A stretch of 64,000 bases of DNA, from assembly GCF_030272615.1 (NCBI RefSeq), contig NC_081413.1, positions 164,579,080 to 164,643,079 of the forward strand, read 5' to 3'. Shown here piece after piece: positions 12,285 through 23,648 of the stretch (position 1 is the first letter of the stretch; every line of letters starts with the position of its first letter). Position numbers and translations under genes: made by a program. The DNA is from Cryptomeria japonica (Eukaryota > Streptophyta > Pinopsida > Cupressales > Cupressaceae). Below the pieces are notes generated by a model. That model did no database searches, was not told the DNA's origin, and was given only the letters and a program-made list of their open reading frames with translations.

Positions 12285-13738
12285 GCTCCTGTCCTTCACT
12301 GAGGATCCAGAGCGAATTTCGCTCCTGTCCCTCTCCAAGGGACCAAGGCAAAGCGCTCCTGTCCCTCACCAAGGGTCCAGGGCGAAAAGGCTTATTTGAG
12401 TCATTCCTGACCTTGTTTGGTCAAATTGGAACATCAAAGGCATGGTGGAGGATGAAATGAACGTGATAGAGCATCCATATTTGATTAAAACAATGAAATG
12501 ATGAAGTTTTTGCCTAGAAGGTCAAATTCTCTCCTGTCCCTCACTGACGGACCAGAGCGCTTTTCTTTATATGCACAATTTTAGACCTTTTTTTGGACAT
12601 TAACTTTTATTCATAGCATGAAGTAAGGTGAAATCTTCCCTAAAAAAGGAATTTTGAGATGAAAAGTGAAAAGATTTGGCCTAGAGGGCAAAATTCGCTC
12701 TTGTCCCTCACTGAAGGACCGGAGCTTGAATTTCAAAATTTGCATTATCCTTGCAAGATTAAAGTGATTTTACAATTTGAAGAGGTCAAGGGAGGCATGT
12801 TTTGTCCGTTGAATATAACTTGAGTGGACCACAAAGGAGGGAATCAACCCAAAAGACAAAAATCACTCCTGTCCATCTCTAGGGGACCAGGGCGAAAATC
12901 TAAGAGACTATCTCTTTTCTCCAAATTGGGACGAATCCAGGCTAAGGTACAAGTTTGGAATGATACTTAAAGTGCTTTAGGGTGGAATGGAGTTGCAAGG
13001 ACCACAAATTTCGATGACAATTGGCTAAAGCGCTCCTGTCCCTCACCAAGGGACCAGGGCGAAATCCCCACATATGCCTATTTGCCTAACATTTTGAAAT
13101 GCTATTTTTTTTGTTTCCAAGACTCAAGAAGGAGTGGGGAATGATGTTTTATGCTTTGAAGGTAATTGGAGGTTGATGTGATCAAGAGTTTGTACAATGA
13201 ATTAAAGAACGCTCTTGTCCTTCATCAAAGGACTAGGGCAATTTTTATAAAATCAACAATTTCCCTCCAAAATCACATCAAGGCAAGGTGATGCAAGATG
13301 AGAAATGCCTTTTTTAAAAATGGTGAACAAGGAATTGTTTCAAAAAATTGACAATCCTAGGCTCAAATGCAAAAATCGCTCCTGTCCTTCACTGGAGGAC
13401 CAGGGCGAAAATCTTGGGAGAGCCTATTTTGCCTTGAGGAAACGAGTTAAGCATGCATAGAATGAACAATGGAGATCATTGCTTACCCCACAACATGAAT
13501 TGGAAATTTAAAAGATAAAGATCAAGGACAAAAGTAGAAAATCGCTCATGTCCCTCACCAAGGGACCAGGGCGAAAATGTCCTAAGGCACACTCCTTCTA
13601 AAGATCAAGTGAATTAAACTCAAAGTTCCAAATAACAAGGCCATTTTGGACGCCAAGGATGAGGTTTTGAACGTGAAAGCAAGGAATGCAAGGCTTAAAA
13701 TGCAAGAGCGCTCCTGTCCCTCTCCAAGGGACCAGAGC
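12285..13738 (+). repeat. Eleven hairpin motifs, eight-interval ~167 bp period
   Basis: Variants of CGCTCCTGTCC..CTCACCAAG..GGACCAGGGCG start near 12285, 12320, 12353, 12530, 12696, 12864, 13030, 13210, 13377, 13543 and 13708. After the first three, the spacings are 177, 166, 168, 166, 180, 167, 166 and 165 bp. Each motif folds as CCTG-TCCCT against AGGGACCAGG. The sequence between motifs is only weakly similar from unit to unit (shared AAGGACAAAA-like words before the motif). This suggests an old tandem array in which the hairpin is the best-kept part. Confidence 0.85.
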
Positions 13739-15265
13739 AAGGTTATTTACATTCATTATTTTTTTACCATGCTTGGGCGTTAATATCCTCCAAATCGCAT
13801 TAGATGCCAAGTTCGCTAAAAACTTCGAAATATTTTAAAAAATTAAATTAAATTGGCATTTAATAAATTGATTTTAGGCCTCAAGAAAAATCAAACTTTT
13901 ATTGTGAAGGCATTTAAAATCAATTTTTACTAAATTAAAATTGAAAATAGGGCGCTTGAGGTATCATGTTTTATTATTTTATTAGGTCGGCCTCTTGTTT
14001 TTACAAATTTATTTATTTTTTGGCCTATTTTGCCAAGTCGGCCTATGGAGAGATGTAGAAGGTGAGCGCTCTATATATTGGAGGTGTTGTTTCACAATTC
14101 AAATCATTCAATCATCCTTTTAAGTGCGAAATTGGAGAGCAATTTGAGGAGCGAAATCCAGAGGAGTGGAGCGAATTTCTACTAAGTGTGGAGAAGCTAG
14201 TGGAGGGCGAAATTCATCTTGAAAGCTATTGGAGAGGCGAATTTCTAGCTAGATTGGAGGATAATTTCCAAATTTTTTGAAGACATTTGAAGGCGAATTT
14301 CCAGATTTTTGAAGAGGCTAGTGGAGTTTATTCTTTTTCAAACTAGAGGAGGCATACTTCATCCAAGGAAGGACTATAAATCTTGCCCAGCAAAATCCTG
14401 TCCTCTTCCTTCATTTTTCAAGGTTTTGTACTTAAATACTCAAAGGGAAGGTATGAAGAATCATTTTTTGAAGTTCTTGTTCAAGACTTATTATGATCCC
14501 ATTGCAATTTTGTAAAGTCTAAGTCTTGAAGATCCAAATTCCATTCATTATTAATTTGAAAATGTGTAATTCTTGATTTATCATGGCTTTTTTCAAATTA
14601 ATATCTTAAGTTTTACCTTTGAAAGGTCTTAAATTTCATGCTTTATGGTTTGATGCTCAAAAAACTAACTTTAATATTCTGTGTAGGCATCAAATGGAGA
14701 TCCCGGAGTTGTAAAATCAAGCCAGATCAAGGACGGTCTCCTCCAAGGATGATCAAGCAGGAAAAAGGGCGACCTCCTCCAGTCTAGCATCAAGATAAGG
14801 GCGACCTCTTCCAATCCAGCATTCCAAGGCGAGGTACATCATCATCCTGCAAATCAAGGACACAAGAAGTCAGAGCAAAGGGTTCATTGAAGAAGCAGAT
14901 AGTTCCAGATGAATTAATTAAAGCTAGCTTCTCAACAACATCAAGCTGAATATTTACTAAGTTACAAGTGTCAGACGAGGTGGCATCCTAGTCATCAGTT
15001 CTCCAGTCAGTGTGGTCCACCTCAGCATTTCCAGATTCAATGTACCTAACTCATGGAAGGTGGCACAAATTCCAATGTACCTACCCCAGCTATCCATTGG
15101 TGGAATTTTCTAGAGAGGACATGTGTCCAAGCAATACAAATTTATCATTGGTCAAGCATTAAATGTTATGTAATGGTTGTAACAAACCCTAATTAGGGTT
15201 TTCATTGTTGAATCTTGGCCATTGATCTCAAATCGATCTAAGCCATCGAATTGTATTGAGGGCAC

Positions 15266-15273
15266 TATATAAG
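15266..15273 (+). promoter_or_regulatory. TATA box of the LTR-like unit
   Basis: TATATAAG lies ~88 bp after TGTAACAAACCC. TATA-like sequence sits at a comparable place in the related LTR at 60278-61249 (about 61153-61161, minus strand). Confidence 0.5.
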
Positions 15274-16154
15274 CCCTAACATTTCATTTGTAAAGGCAGT
15301 TAGAATATAGTTGGAAGCAGTTAGAAGACAGATAGAGAGTAGTTATAAGGTGATTAGCTAGTTGATAGAATAGCAATTAGAGTAGAGTAGAAAGAGAAGG
15401 CAAAGATTGTTGCCAAGAGGTTGTTGTAAAAGACTTGTAACACTTCATTGAAGAAATGGTGAAATTTATGGGTCGATTCGACAATTTGCATGGTCTCTAT
15501 ACTTCTCATGTTTGATTTTATGATTAGATGAGTGGAAGAAATGTGCTTGATTGATGGTGGAATTCGTATATCCATACTACTAGCAGTTTGTTGATTGCAG
15601 ACTTGCCTTGTGTAGTCAACTGGAATCATTCAGCTTAAGCTTAACTTCAATTGTCGCTTCTTCATTGATATGCATCAACCTGATGGTGTCTATGCCTGCA
15701 GGGATGATTTGAACATCATAAAGCTTTCCTTCGAATATCGCACTAACCTTGTGGAGATGTTCCTGTGATGTCAAAACAAGACTTAGTTAGAATTCCATCA
15801 AAGATCATTCATTGCTCTTACATTCTTAGTGTTAGGATTATATCCTTTCCTCGCCCTCGTCTTTTTTCCTTTTTTTTCCAAATCTAAGCTAGTAAGAGCC
15901 TGTGTTCCAGCAATATTCAATGCAGATCAGACGTTCAATCATCAAATGTAAGTCCCCTTGTGATTCCAGCAAATCACATCATACCACAGAGAGCTTATCC
16001 ACACGTAGAGATCCTACAACGAAGAACCTTGGAGTCATCCTAATTGATCCTTTTCCGCGATATCTTCAGCAATCAGAGGCTTTACTCAAGAGAGGATAAG
16101 GTACCCTTGGGTATTTTATTCTATGTTTGATAGTGTACAAAATACACGTCAACA

Positions 16155-17262
16155 TAGCCCTAACCCATATACTATATCTACCCCTACCCCTATTCTTATA
16201 TATAACCTTGCCACTATCCCTAATTCTATATCTAATCCTCACCTTAACACTATCTCTAACCCAAACCCTAATGCTAAACTTAACCTTAGCGCTAACCTTA
16301 TCCCCAGTCTCAACCGTTATCCTAACCATAACCATAAACACAACAATATCCCCTCATTAAATATTATATGTAATCATAACCCTAATCCTAATCATAACCT
16401 TAACCCTAACCTTATGCTTAACTATAACCTGAATCCTAATCACAACCATAACCCTAATTATATCTCTAACCTTAACTGCAACCCTAATTCTATCTTTAAC
16501 CCTAACCATAACACTATCCCAAACCTTAACTTTATTTCTAGCCCCAACCCTAATACTAACCCTAACCTTATGTCAAATCATAACCCTTATCCTATCTCCA
16601 ACAAAACCTAATCAAAACCCTAACCCTAAATATGATTATAAATAGGGTTAGAATTAGAATTAGGGTTACAGTATGAGCTATGGTTTAAGGTTAAGCTTTA
16701 ATTTTAATTAGGGTTCAATTAAGGTTAGGGTTATGATTATGATTTTAGGGTTAGGGTTAGGGTTCAATTAGGGTTAGGGTTACAATTCAACTAGAGTTAG
16801 TGTGTAATTATAAGGTTAAGGTGTAATTTAGGTTGAGTAAAGTTAAATTATGGTTAGGGTTCAAATAGGGTTAGGGTTATAGTTCAATTAGGGTTAAGGT
16901 TGGAATTAGAATTAAAGATAGGGTTACAATTAGGGTTAAGGTTCAATTTGGGTTATAGGAGAAATATTTGAGTTGGATTTAGGGTTAAATTATGAATAGG
17001 ATTAAATTATAGTCGGGGTTTGAGTAACGTTAGGGTTAATATTAGATTAGGACCAAGGTTAAGGCTGGGGTTCAATTAGGGTTAAAATTAATGTTAGATT
17101 AGAGTTCAAATAGGGGAAAGATTTGAGTTAGGGCTAATGATGAATTAGGGTTATGGTTAGGGTTATAGATAAAATTAGGGTTTTCATTAGAATTGGGTTT
17201 ACAATTAGGGCTAGGGTTTAACTTATTTCTAATAGTAACCCCAACCCTAATTGCATCATAAT
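16155..17262. repeat. Telomere-like array, C-rich then G-rich
   Basis: 16155-16625 is C-rich (CCCTAACCCTAATC), 16626-17225 is G-rich (TTAGGGTTAGGGTT), and 17236-17262 turns C-rich again. The 162-residue Asn/Pro-rich ORF at 16123-16611 is simply translation of the array. Confidence 0.85.
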
Positions 17263-17297
17263 GATAATATAATATTATTCTAAAATATTAATATAAT

Positions 17298-18091
17298 TGT
17301 ATATGGTGAAAAGTGGAATAACAATAATGTTTGAAAGACTAAATGAATTCAACCACAAAACCCTAGCCTAACAACAACAAAGATCCACCATAACATATGA
17401 AGATTACCTAAGACAATGCAAATCAAATGAAATCACAAAGATTATACCATCACATGTCCAATAGGGTTTGGATCTCCATTATTTCTATCTCCATTGATCT
17501 TGCTTGATATATTTGCTCTCAGATTTTATGTGTGCACAAGAGCTCAACAAAGAACAAAAATGTGGTTGTAAGTAGGATCACATATGAAAATTAGAATGCT
17601 AGGATGCTTGATTAGAACACGTAGCTAAATGATTAGTGTTGATAATGAAGGAAGCATCTCCTTATATATAAGACACTATAATAAATGGAGGGATAAGATT
17701 GAGAGGTGTAAAAGATAAATGGTCGGCTATGATTAAAGGGTAGGCAGAGAAAATAAGAAAATAATGAGAGGGTAGGTAGTGTAGGAATTAAGAGATGAAT
17801 GGCATGTGTCATGGATAGAAAAGGCTAATGAATTAATTAAATAAATAAAGATTTATTTAATTAATAGAAGAAGTGGGGTCAATTAAATAAATAAGACATT
17901 TATTTAATTTAGGAAAAAGGGTAATTTAAATAAATAAAAGTATTTATTTAAATGAGAAATAAGGCTAGAAAAAGATAAATGAATTAATTAAATAAATAAA
18001 GATTTATTCAATTAATAGAAGAATTAGGCTAAAATAATTAAATAAATAAAGATATTTATTTAATTAAACTAGACAATGTTAGGTGTCTACA
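17298..18091 (-). repeat. 3' LTR of the 24.5 kb element
   Basis: 794 bp, same length as its partner at 41053-41846, with roughly 35 substitutions counted by eye (~4%). TATA-like sequence CTTATATATAAGG (minus strand) lies near 17668-17681. A long A/T-rich part (17840-18070) of AATTAAATAAATAAA repeats fills the beginning of U3. Confidence 0.93.
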
Positions 18092-18107
18092 TTTTGCCCC
18101 TCTTTGA
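18092..18107 (-). other. Polypurine tract of the 24.5 kb element
   Basis: On the minus strand, CTCAAAGAGGGGCAAAA directly precedes TGTAGACACC of the 3' LTR. This fixes the element's orientation. Confidence 0.85.
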
Positions 18108-18620
18108 GACAATGCAGCTTGTCGCATTGTTTCAAAGAAGATAAGATGAACTGATACAAAGTTGCCCCAAGATGGGAATGATATGCCCCCTCGAGAGATT
18201 GGATGAAAATGTCTAGAAAGATCGCAGACAATCTCTCAATAAGAAAGAAAGGCTAGAAAGGACTGACCGGATAGGATAGAGTGACAGAGTCACAAGATAA
18301 TGAAGACTGACTCGGGAGACTAGAGCTAGGGCTAGGGCTAGGGTAGTCTATAAGATAGACCATGAGGGGAAAACATCCTCATTATCATCCACACATCCAA
18401 GAGATCAGAGTGCAGAGAGAGAATAGAGCAGCAACAGTCAACAGCGATGGCATTGGCTCACAAATTCAATCGCGTTCGCCAATTTCAGAGGCCAGTAGAT
18501 GCAGGAGAGCCAGTAAGTACCACAAAACCTCCTTGTACTTCATCGCAATAAATGTTGTCATAAATTAATGCTAGGTAGAGAAATAAATGCATTTTAGAAT
18601 ATGTCAAGCAGGGTCAAAAA

Positions 18621-18840
18621 ATGCTAAGGCACATATGTGCTGGTGTCAGGCACGTTTGTGTTTGTGCCAGGCGCGTCTATGAATGGAATAGAGTTTGCAT
18701 CAGATATGAGCGCGTTTGTGTTGTGCAGGTGCATTTGTGCTATGTGGGCGCGTCTGTGCAGAGCATAGGCACGTATGTGTATTTCAGGCGTGTCTGTGCA
18801 GAGCAGGCGCATATGTGCAATATGTAATCGTGTTTATGTC
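18621..18840. repeat. Array of GGCGCGTCTGTG words near the 3' LTR
   Basis: About ten variants of G(G/C)CGCGT(C/T)TGTG, GGCACGTATGTG and GGCGTGTCTGTG are spaced 15-25 bp apart. They are the reverse complement of the CACAGACGCG words near the 5' LTR (39210-39420, 40600-40940). Translated ORFs over it are not genes. Confidence 0.8.
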
Positions 18841-18999
18841 TTCTAGTCCAAATCGACAGCTCTGTGATGAAAATACGTTATCGATTGGATAAGTTGCTAA
18901 GAGGATACACTCAAGCAGGTCCTTTAAGAAAGACTGGGATTGAAAATTCTATGATAGAACATATGTTGCCAATCAGGAAACTACTTAAGAGGATACACT

Positions 19000-20674
19000 T
19001 GTGTGGTGGAAAAAGTGACACTAAGCAAACATGCCCTAATCTCACTTTCAACCACACACTTGTGGAATACGAAAGAGCCTAGAGGTATCACACAATTGGC
19101 TACTTCTTCTTGTGGAAGAGAGAGCCATAGGCTACCTATTAGGATTTCTATTCCTTTGTTGCAATTGAAAGATGAAATGATGCAAGTTCAATCCCTAACC
19201 CCAAAGTGCAAGTATGAACTAATAACAAGATTGCAGAATTGAACTTAAACAATGGAAAGCTGTAAACACAAGGACAAGACAAGAATGTAAATGCATACCC
19301 GGAGTCAAAATTTGAGTGGAAATGTTCGGGACGGGGGCGCGGGCGCCACTGTCCTGATTCTGCCCCTGAAACTGCTCCAGAAACTGTTGTTTTGCACTCT
19401 AGAAAAAGTTGTCAAAAATGCTGAAAATGCTGTCTGTCAGGAGGACCAGGGCGCCCAGCGCCCCTGTCCCAGGGACCAGGGCACCCAGCGCCCCTGTCCT
19501 GGCAGGACCAGGGTGCCCCACGCCCTTGTCCTGGTCTTCTGCTCTGAAACTTGGTGTGTGGTCCCGTCTCTGTCTGCTTCTTTCGGATCTGCAACTTGCG
19601 GCATCGTCGGAATCCTGAAACCTGCACTTATATCTGAAAAAGGTGTTTTGGGTGGCTATATAGGGTTTTGCCTTAGTCAAACCCCCGCTTCGGTGATTTC
19701 CACCTCCACGAATAGCCAAGTTGTATTGTAAAATGTATTGTGTGTGCAGACCTAGTGTGTGTGCAAGGTCCTAAAATGCAAGAAAGCAAACTAGAGCAAC
19801 CTAGAAAGTAAACCCTAATTGCTTGTAAATGATAATGTAAATGCTCTAAATCAAGATGCAAAGTGATCTAAAGCATGAATAAAGGATATATTGAAGCTTA
19901 TGCAAAGACATGAAAACAACATGAAATCATACCCAACCCTCAAGGGAGGAGTACAAGCCAATCTTCAGTCGGTAATTTCCTATTGTTCTTCAATGTCTTC
20001 AAAGCCCTAAATGGATGAATGAAATTGATGAATGCTTGATGGATGGATGTTGAATGTTGTTGAAGTCTTCAAAGATCTGCTCTTTCGCTGCATAGAAAGT
20101 CCCTGAAACCAAAAATCGCCTCCTTTCAAATGAAGAAAGAGAGCTCTTATATATGAAACCCTAGGTCTTAATTTCAACTTTTGGCCGACCTAGAGATTGA
20201 ATCTCCCGCCAATTTCTTGGGGTTAAGCTTTATTTTATGATTGGATCGTGCTCCTAAAATTTCGAAAAAAATGTCCGGGACCATGTTGCACTCCGGGCGC
20301 CATGGTCCCGACAACTTTTCACCAAATTTTCAGGGCCGTCAGATATGATGATTTTAGAGAGAATCCCGAAGTTACAGGTGATTTCGAGATGTTTTGACCC
20401 CCGAAATCAAGCCCCCAAGTTCGAAATAGGACCTAATTAGGGTTTTAGATTAAATGATGTATAGGAGGAATAAAACGAAAAGGGCACACTTTAATGAAAG
20501 GGCCCAACTTTATGATGTGGAAGATGATGAAATAGAACCTTAGACCTAATTAATTTAATTAATTAAGTGCTAAAGGGGAAATGCAATTCAAAATACAAAA
20601 TGCGCCAAGGCGGGTGCTAAACTAGGTGTGAAATTGTACCACCCTAGCAAGTGCGTACAATTTACGACGCTACA
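19000..20674 (-). repeat. 3' LTR of the nested element
   Basis: Begins TGTAGCGTCGTAAATTG (minus) and ends CCACACA. TATA-like CATATATAAGAG (minus) is near 20146-20157. It carries three tandem GGACCAGGGCGCCCA / GCGCCCCTGTCC hairpin units at 19440-19525. A perfect 10 bp inverted repeat (CGGGACCATG 20276-20285, CATGGTCCCG 20301-20310) lies ~120 bp upstream of the TATA. ORFs within it (19291-19731 and shadows) run through these repeats and are not convincing genes. Confidence 0.95.
20148..20156 (-). promoter_or_regulatory. TATA box in the nested element's LTR
   Basis: Minus-strand TATATAAG in TTTCATATATAAGAGCTC. It is conserved in the partner LTR (~26758-26766) and in the solo LTR (~45337-45345). 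Confidence 0.55.
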
Positions 20675-20690
20675 TTTAGCCCCCACTTTA
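20675..20690 (-). other. Polypurine tract of the nested element
   Basis: Minus strand CTAAAGTGGGGGCTAAA abuts TGTAGCG of the 3' LTR. The same form occurs at 3928-3942 in the related element. Confidence 0.85.
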
Positions 20691-22346
20691 GCGGTCATAT
20701 GAACACTACGTGCATATGCAAGCTAAAGTACAGAAAAGTAAACATTATTTGAAAAAGGATATATCCTTAAGTCTGTCGAACGAAGCCCCCAGCGGTATCT
20801 GCAGTACACAGTTAGGAACCACAACCTACAAAACCACATGTTAGATCACAAAATCACCTAATGCTTACTGAGGAAGGTGATGAAAATTTGAGGGTAGCTA
20901 TATGCCCCCCCTATTTCGGCTTGCTAATTTTAGTGAGTTGAAACAGGGTATCATGTTTACCACTTCGAATTGTTAAAGAATATTGATGACAAATGCTCAC
21001 AAGAAGATTTGATATGAGATCAAAAACTAATGGAGAATCATTTGGTAAGAAAGAGGACTAAATCTCAATTCCAACACAACAAAGAGTGTGAGGATTTGAG
21101 AGTTCTCTAACACAAGATGAAGGATGTCAATGGAAACAAAATGCAAAAAGGAAAAAAGCATGAATACACACATTGGTGATCCATGAGAAGAATAGTGAGA
21201 GAGAAAACATGGACTTCTCACCCCTAGATCTTGTCTAGGTGATCCATGGGAAAAAGGACATGGAAAACTAGCCCCTAGAGTCTGTCTAGGTGATCCATGT
21301 AAGGGAGGAGAGTGAGAAAGTCTAGCCTTATGCCGCTAGTTCCACTCAACCTCGTGCATGTGTGTGTAAGGGAGGTTAGAAGCACCTCATAGGAGTCTAT
21401 GCCCGAGTATGCTACAACTTGTATATGTATAGTAAAAAAACGTGACATCTCGCTCTAAGAGTCTATGCTCTGGTTCCGAGAATAATCACCTTGCATAAAA
21501 GAAAAATGGAGACATCTCGCTCTAAGAGTCTGTGCTCTGGTTCCGAGAATGACCCATTGCTCAAAAAGTGTAATGTTTATGTCATAAGTAAAGTAGAACA
21601 AGGATACCTACCTTTATTACAAAAGAAGATACCCAAAAAATGCAACAATGTCATAGATCCAAGCAAGAGAGTTTTGCACTCTTTAAGCAAGGATAAGATA
21701 ATTGAAAAGGGATATCTTGTAATATGTGTAAAGGAGATCCTTAGAGGAGAAGAGATCTTTGTACAAAAAGACACCTATCCCCGAGAGGACAAATATAACA
21801 TCTTCTAGAATAAGACAAAGAAGAGAATAAGAATGCAATACTTCCTTCTTTTGCGAGGTGAAAGTGATTCTTAATAAAGGATGACGCTCTTTTTAACCCA
21901 ATTAGGAGAGTGAATTCGTTATGGATGTATTTTACCAAGTGCAAAAGATGTTGTAGCCAAGGACTTACACCTCTTGTAAGAGAGAATCCTTGAACAAACA
22001 ACAACAAATGCGTACAAGGCATAACATCAAGTAATAAAGTCCACACCATCCACAAAATAGGAAAAAGTGGATCCTTAGATAAAAATAAGGAAAGATAATT
22101 GCCTCCCAAGGATAAGGACAATGAGAAGGACTTACACAATCTTCTAGGGAGAGATTTGGACATAAGCAAAAGAAGAGATGTATGAAATCACTCTTGTCCC
22201 CATAGGAACAAGAAATTTAGGCTATTATGTTGCTTCAAAAAAAAATATGATTGCACTTGAAATTGTACCATCATGAATGACAATGAGCCCCCAGTAAATG
22301 AGCTACCAATGTCACATAATGATGAGCAACATAATAGCCATTAATG
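20691..22346 (-). other. 3' untranslated region of the nested element
   Basis: 1.65 kb between the end of the long reading frame and the polypurine tract. It contains a two-copy repeat at 21440-21560 (CATCTCGCTCTAAGAGTCTR then GCTCTGGTTCCGAGAAT) and paired CTAGGTGATCCATG words at 21235-21300. The same order is seen inverted at 1-3850. ORFs here show no recognisable domain. Confidence 0.7.
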
Positions 22347-23645
22347 TTATTTAAAGACATGATAGATTGAATAAGGTATTTGAATATGACATGTTAAATG
22401 CTCAACTATAAGTGAGATCAAAAACATGTATAAAATGATAAAAATTGAAGACGAAAAGTCACAAGAAATCTTAGAAGAGGGATGAGTGTAATTTATTAGA
22501 GCCTTATCCCTAGAGGAAAGGACTTTATGATGAATAGGAGAAAAAGATTCATAAGCGGATTTAGAAATTTGAGGGGAGTCATAAAGAGACTTGTTCATCG
22601 CCAAGATTTCCTTATGAGGGGAATGAGAGTTGATAGAAGTAGAAGATGATTTAGTTGAAGTGAGATCATCATCACTACTAAATATAGCATTCACATTGAG
22701 AGATGGTCTTTTAGATGCTTTAGTGCGTTTGCAGGGATTGTAGCCAAGTCCAAAGGCATAATTGTGAAAATTAGTCTCTAGAGGAACCTTCATCCCTTGT
22801 TCATGAGTGCCACAACCATTTCCATGATACCCATGCTTAGCAAAGATGCGAAAACCACGACCATAACGATCAGCCATTTCAGGAAGAGAAGGTGGTTTTT
22901 CATAAGACAAAGAATCAAACTCTTCATAATTAGAGGTGTGAGGAGAAGAAGTTTGAGAAGCGGCCACAAAATTATTGCTCATAGGTTCAAGTAAGACTGA
23001 TTGATCTCTAGTTTCTTCCTTCTTTTTACCTTTAAGATCTCTAGGAGGAACCCTATACTCACCTACAAAGGTGGGATTAAAATCAAGAGATCCCCAATCA
23101 TCTTCTGCGAGAACCTTCTCAGGATCAAAAGCCTTTTCATGTGTAGACTCAAGTCGAGAAGGATCTTCTTCAGGAGCTTCAAACTCATCCAAAGAATTTT
23201 GATTATCAGAGGGTGATGATTCATTCATAGGTATCTTGTTTAAAGAGTCATCATTAGAAGAGGAAGATTTAGAAGAACTCCCTTTGGAAGTAGATGTTTT
23301 CAAACAAGCCTGAAGATTAGTATCACCTATCAAGGTATATGTCTTATTGTTATAAATAAATTTAACTTGTCTATGCAATGTAGAGGGGACAGCTTGCATA
23401 CTGTGAATCCAAGGTCTCCCTAATAACAAGTTGTATGTTAGATTCCCCGACATAACATGGATAGGAGTAGGCAAAGTAACAGGTCCCACTGTGATTGGTA
23501 AGGTGATAATACCTAATGAAGACTTAGCCACATTATCAAAGCCTCGAATGGGATGAGAGTCAGGCTCAATAAGGGATGTATCCACATTCATCTTATGCAA
23601 TAGATTAATGCTACACACATTAAGGCCAGAGCCATTATCTACCAA
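22347..23645 (-). CDS. Retropepsin plus G-patch-like C-terminal half of the nested element's polyprotein
   Basis: 432 residues in the same frame as the upstream 600-residue ORF, separated from it by one TGA; its nominal TTG start is unlikely to be a real initiation site. Near the N-terminus, LVDNGSGLNVCSI is a retropepsin active-site motif (D-N-G rather than the usual D-T/S-G). The segment LLGRPWIHSMQAVPST about 70 residues on is the typical protease C-terminal motif. An acidic Ser-rich linker follows, then a G-patch-like stretch (YGRGFRIFAKHGYHGNGCG) near residue 265. Plant gypsy gag-pro proteins often carry a G-patch. It presumably processes the element's own protein; activity with Asn in the active site is uncertain. 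No RT follows. Confidence 0.7.
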   Translation of the reverse strand: MVDNGSGLNVCSINLLHKMNVDTSLIEPDSHPIRGFDNVAKSSLGIITLPITVGPVTLPTPIHVMSGNLTYNLLLGRPWIHSMQAVPSTLHRQVKFIYNNKTYTLIGDTNLQACLKTSTSKGSSSKSSSSNDDSLNKIPMNESSPSDNQNSLDEFEAPEEDPSRLESTHEKAFDPEKVLAEDDWGSLDFNPTFVGEYRVPPRDLKGKKKEETRDQSVLLEPMSNNFVAASQTSSPHTSNYEEFDSLSYEKPPSLPEMADRYGRGFRIFAKHGYHGNGCGTHEQGMKVPLETNFHNYAFGLGYNPCKRTKASKRPSLNVNAIFSSDDDLTSTKSSSTSINSHSPHKEILAMNKSLYDSPQISKSAYESFSPIHHKVLSSRDKALINYTHPSSKISCDFSSSIFIILYMFLISLIVEHLTCHIQIPYSIYHVFK

Positions 23646-23648
23646 TGT

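Larger units (their letters stand above)
11853..16154 (+). mobile_element. 4.3 kb LTR-like unit (possible giant solo LTR)
   Basis: Begins TGTTGTGACGTTTTCACACA and ends ACACGTCAACA, with imperfect short inverted ends and a 5 bp flanking duplication, the signature of an LTR or a complete element. It contains no RT, INT or gag. The left 3.3 kb holds a ~167 bp-period hairpin array, and the right 977 bp (15178-16154) matches the LTR at 60278-61249. A TATA-like TATATAAG lies at about 15266-15273. The simplest reading is a solo LTR with a very long U3. An alternative is a non-autonomous element sharing its 3' LTR with another family. Small ORFs at 13598-14515 and 15354-16099 show no recognisable domain. 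Confidence 0.6.

Noticed and set aside
8162-16154. One LTR retrotransposon with the two long units as its LTR pair
   Set aside because: The units are in opposite orientation, differ in length (3.4 versus 4.3 kb), and only ~330 bp of telomere-like sequence lies between them.
16123-16611. 162-residue Asn/Pro-rich ORF
   Set aside because: It is translation of the CCCTAA-like array; the repeat has no stop in this frame.
18904-19005. Second TSD-like word GGATACACTCAAG near the nested element
   Set aside because: It is a short local repeat of the host element's sequence; the exact ACACT duplication at 18995 and 27285 already explains the insertion.
19291-19731. 146-residue ORF on the plus strand of the LTR (and its copies at 25829-26329, 44656-44865)
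   Set aside because: It runs through the GGACCAGGGCGCC hairpin units, is antisense to the element and is not kept at equal length in the three LTR copies.
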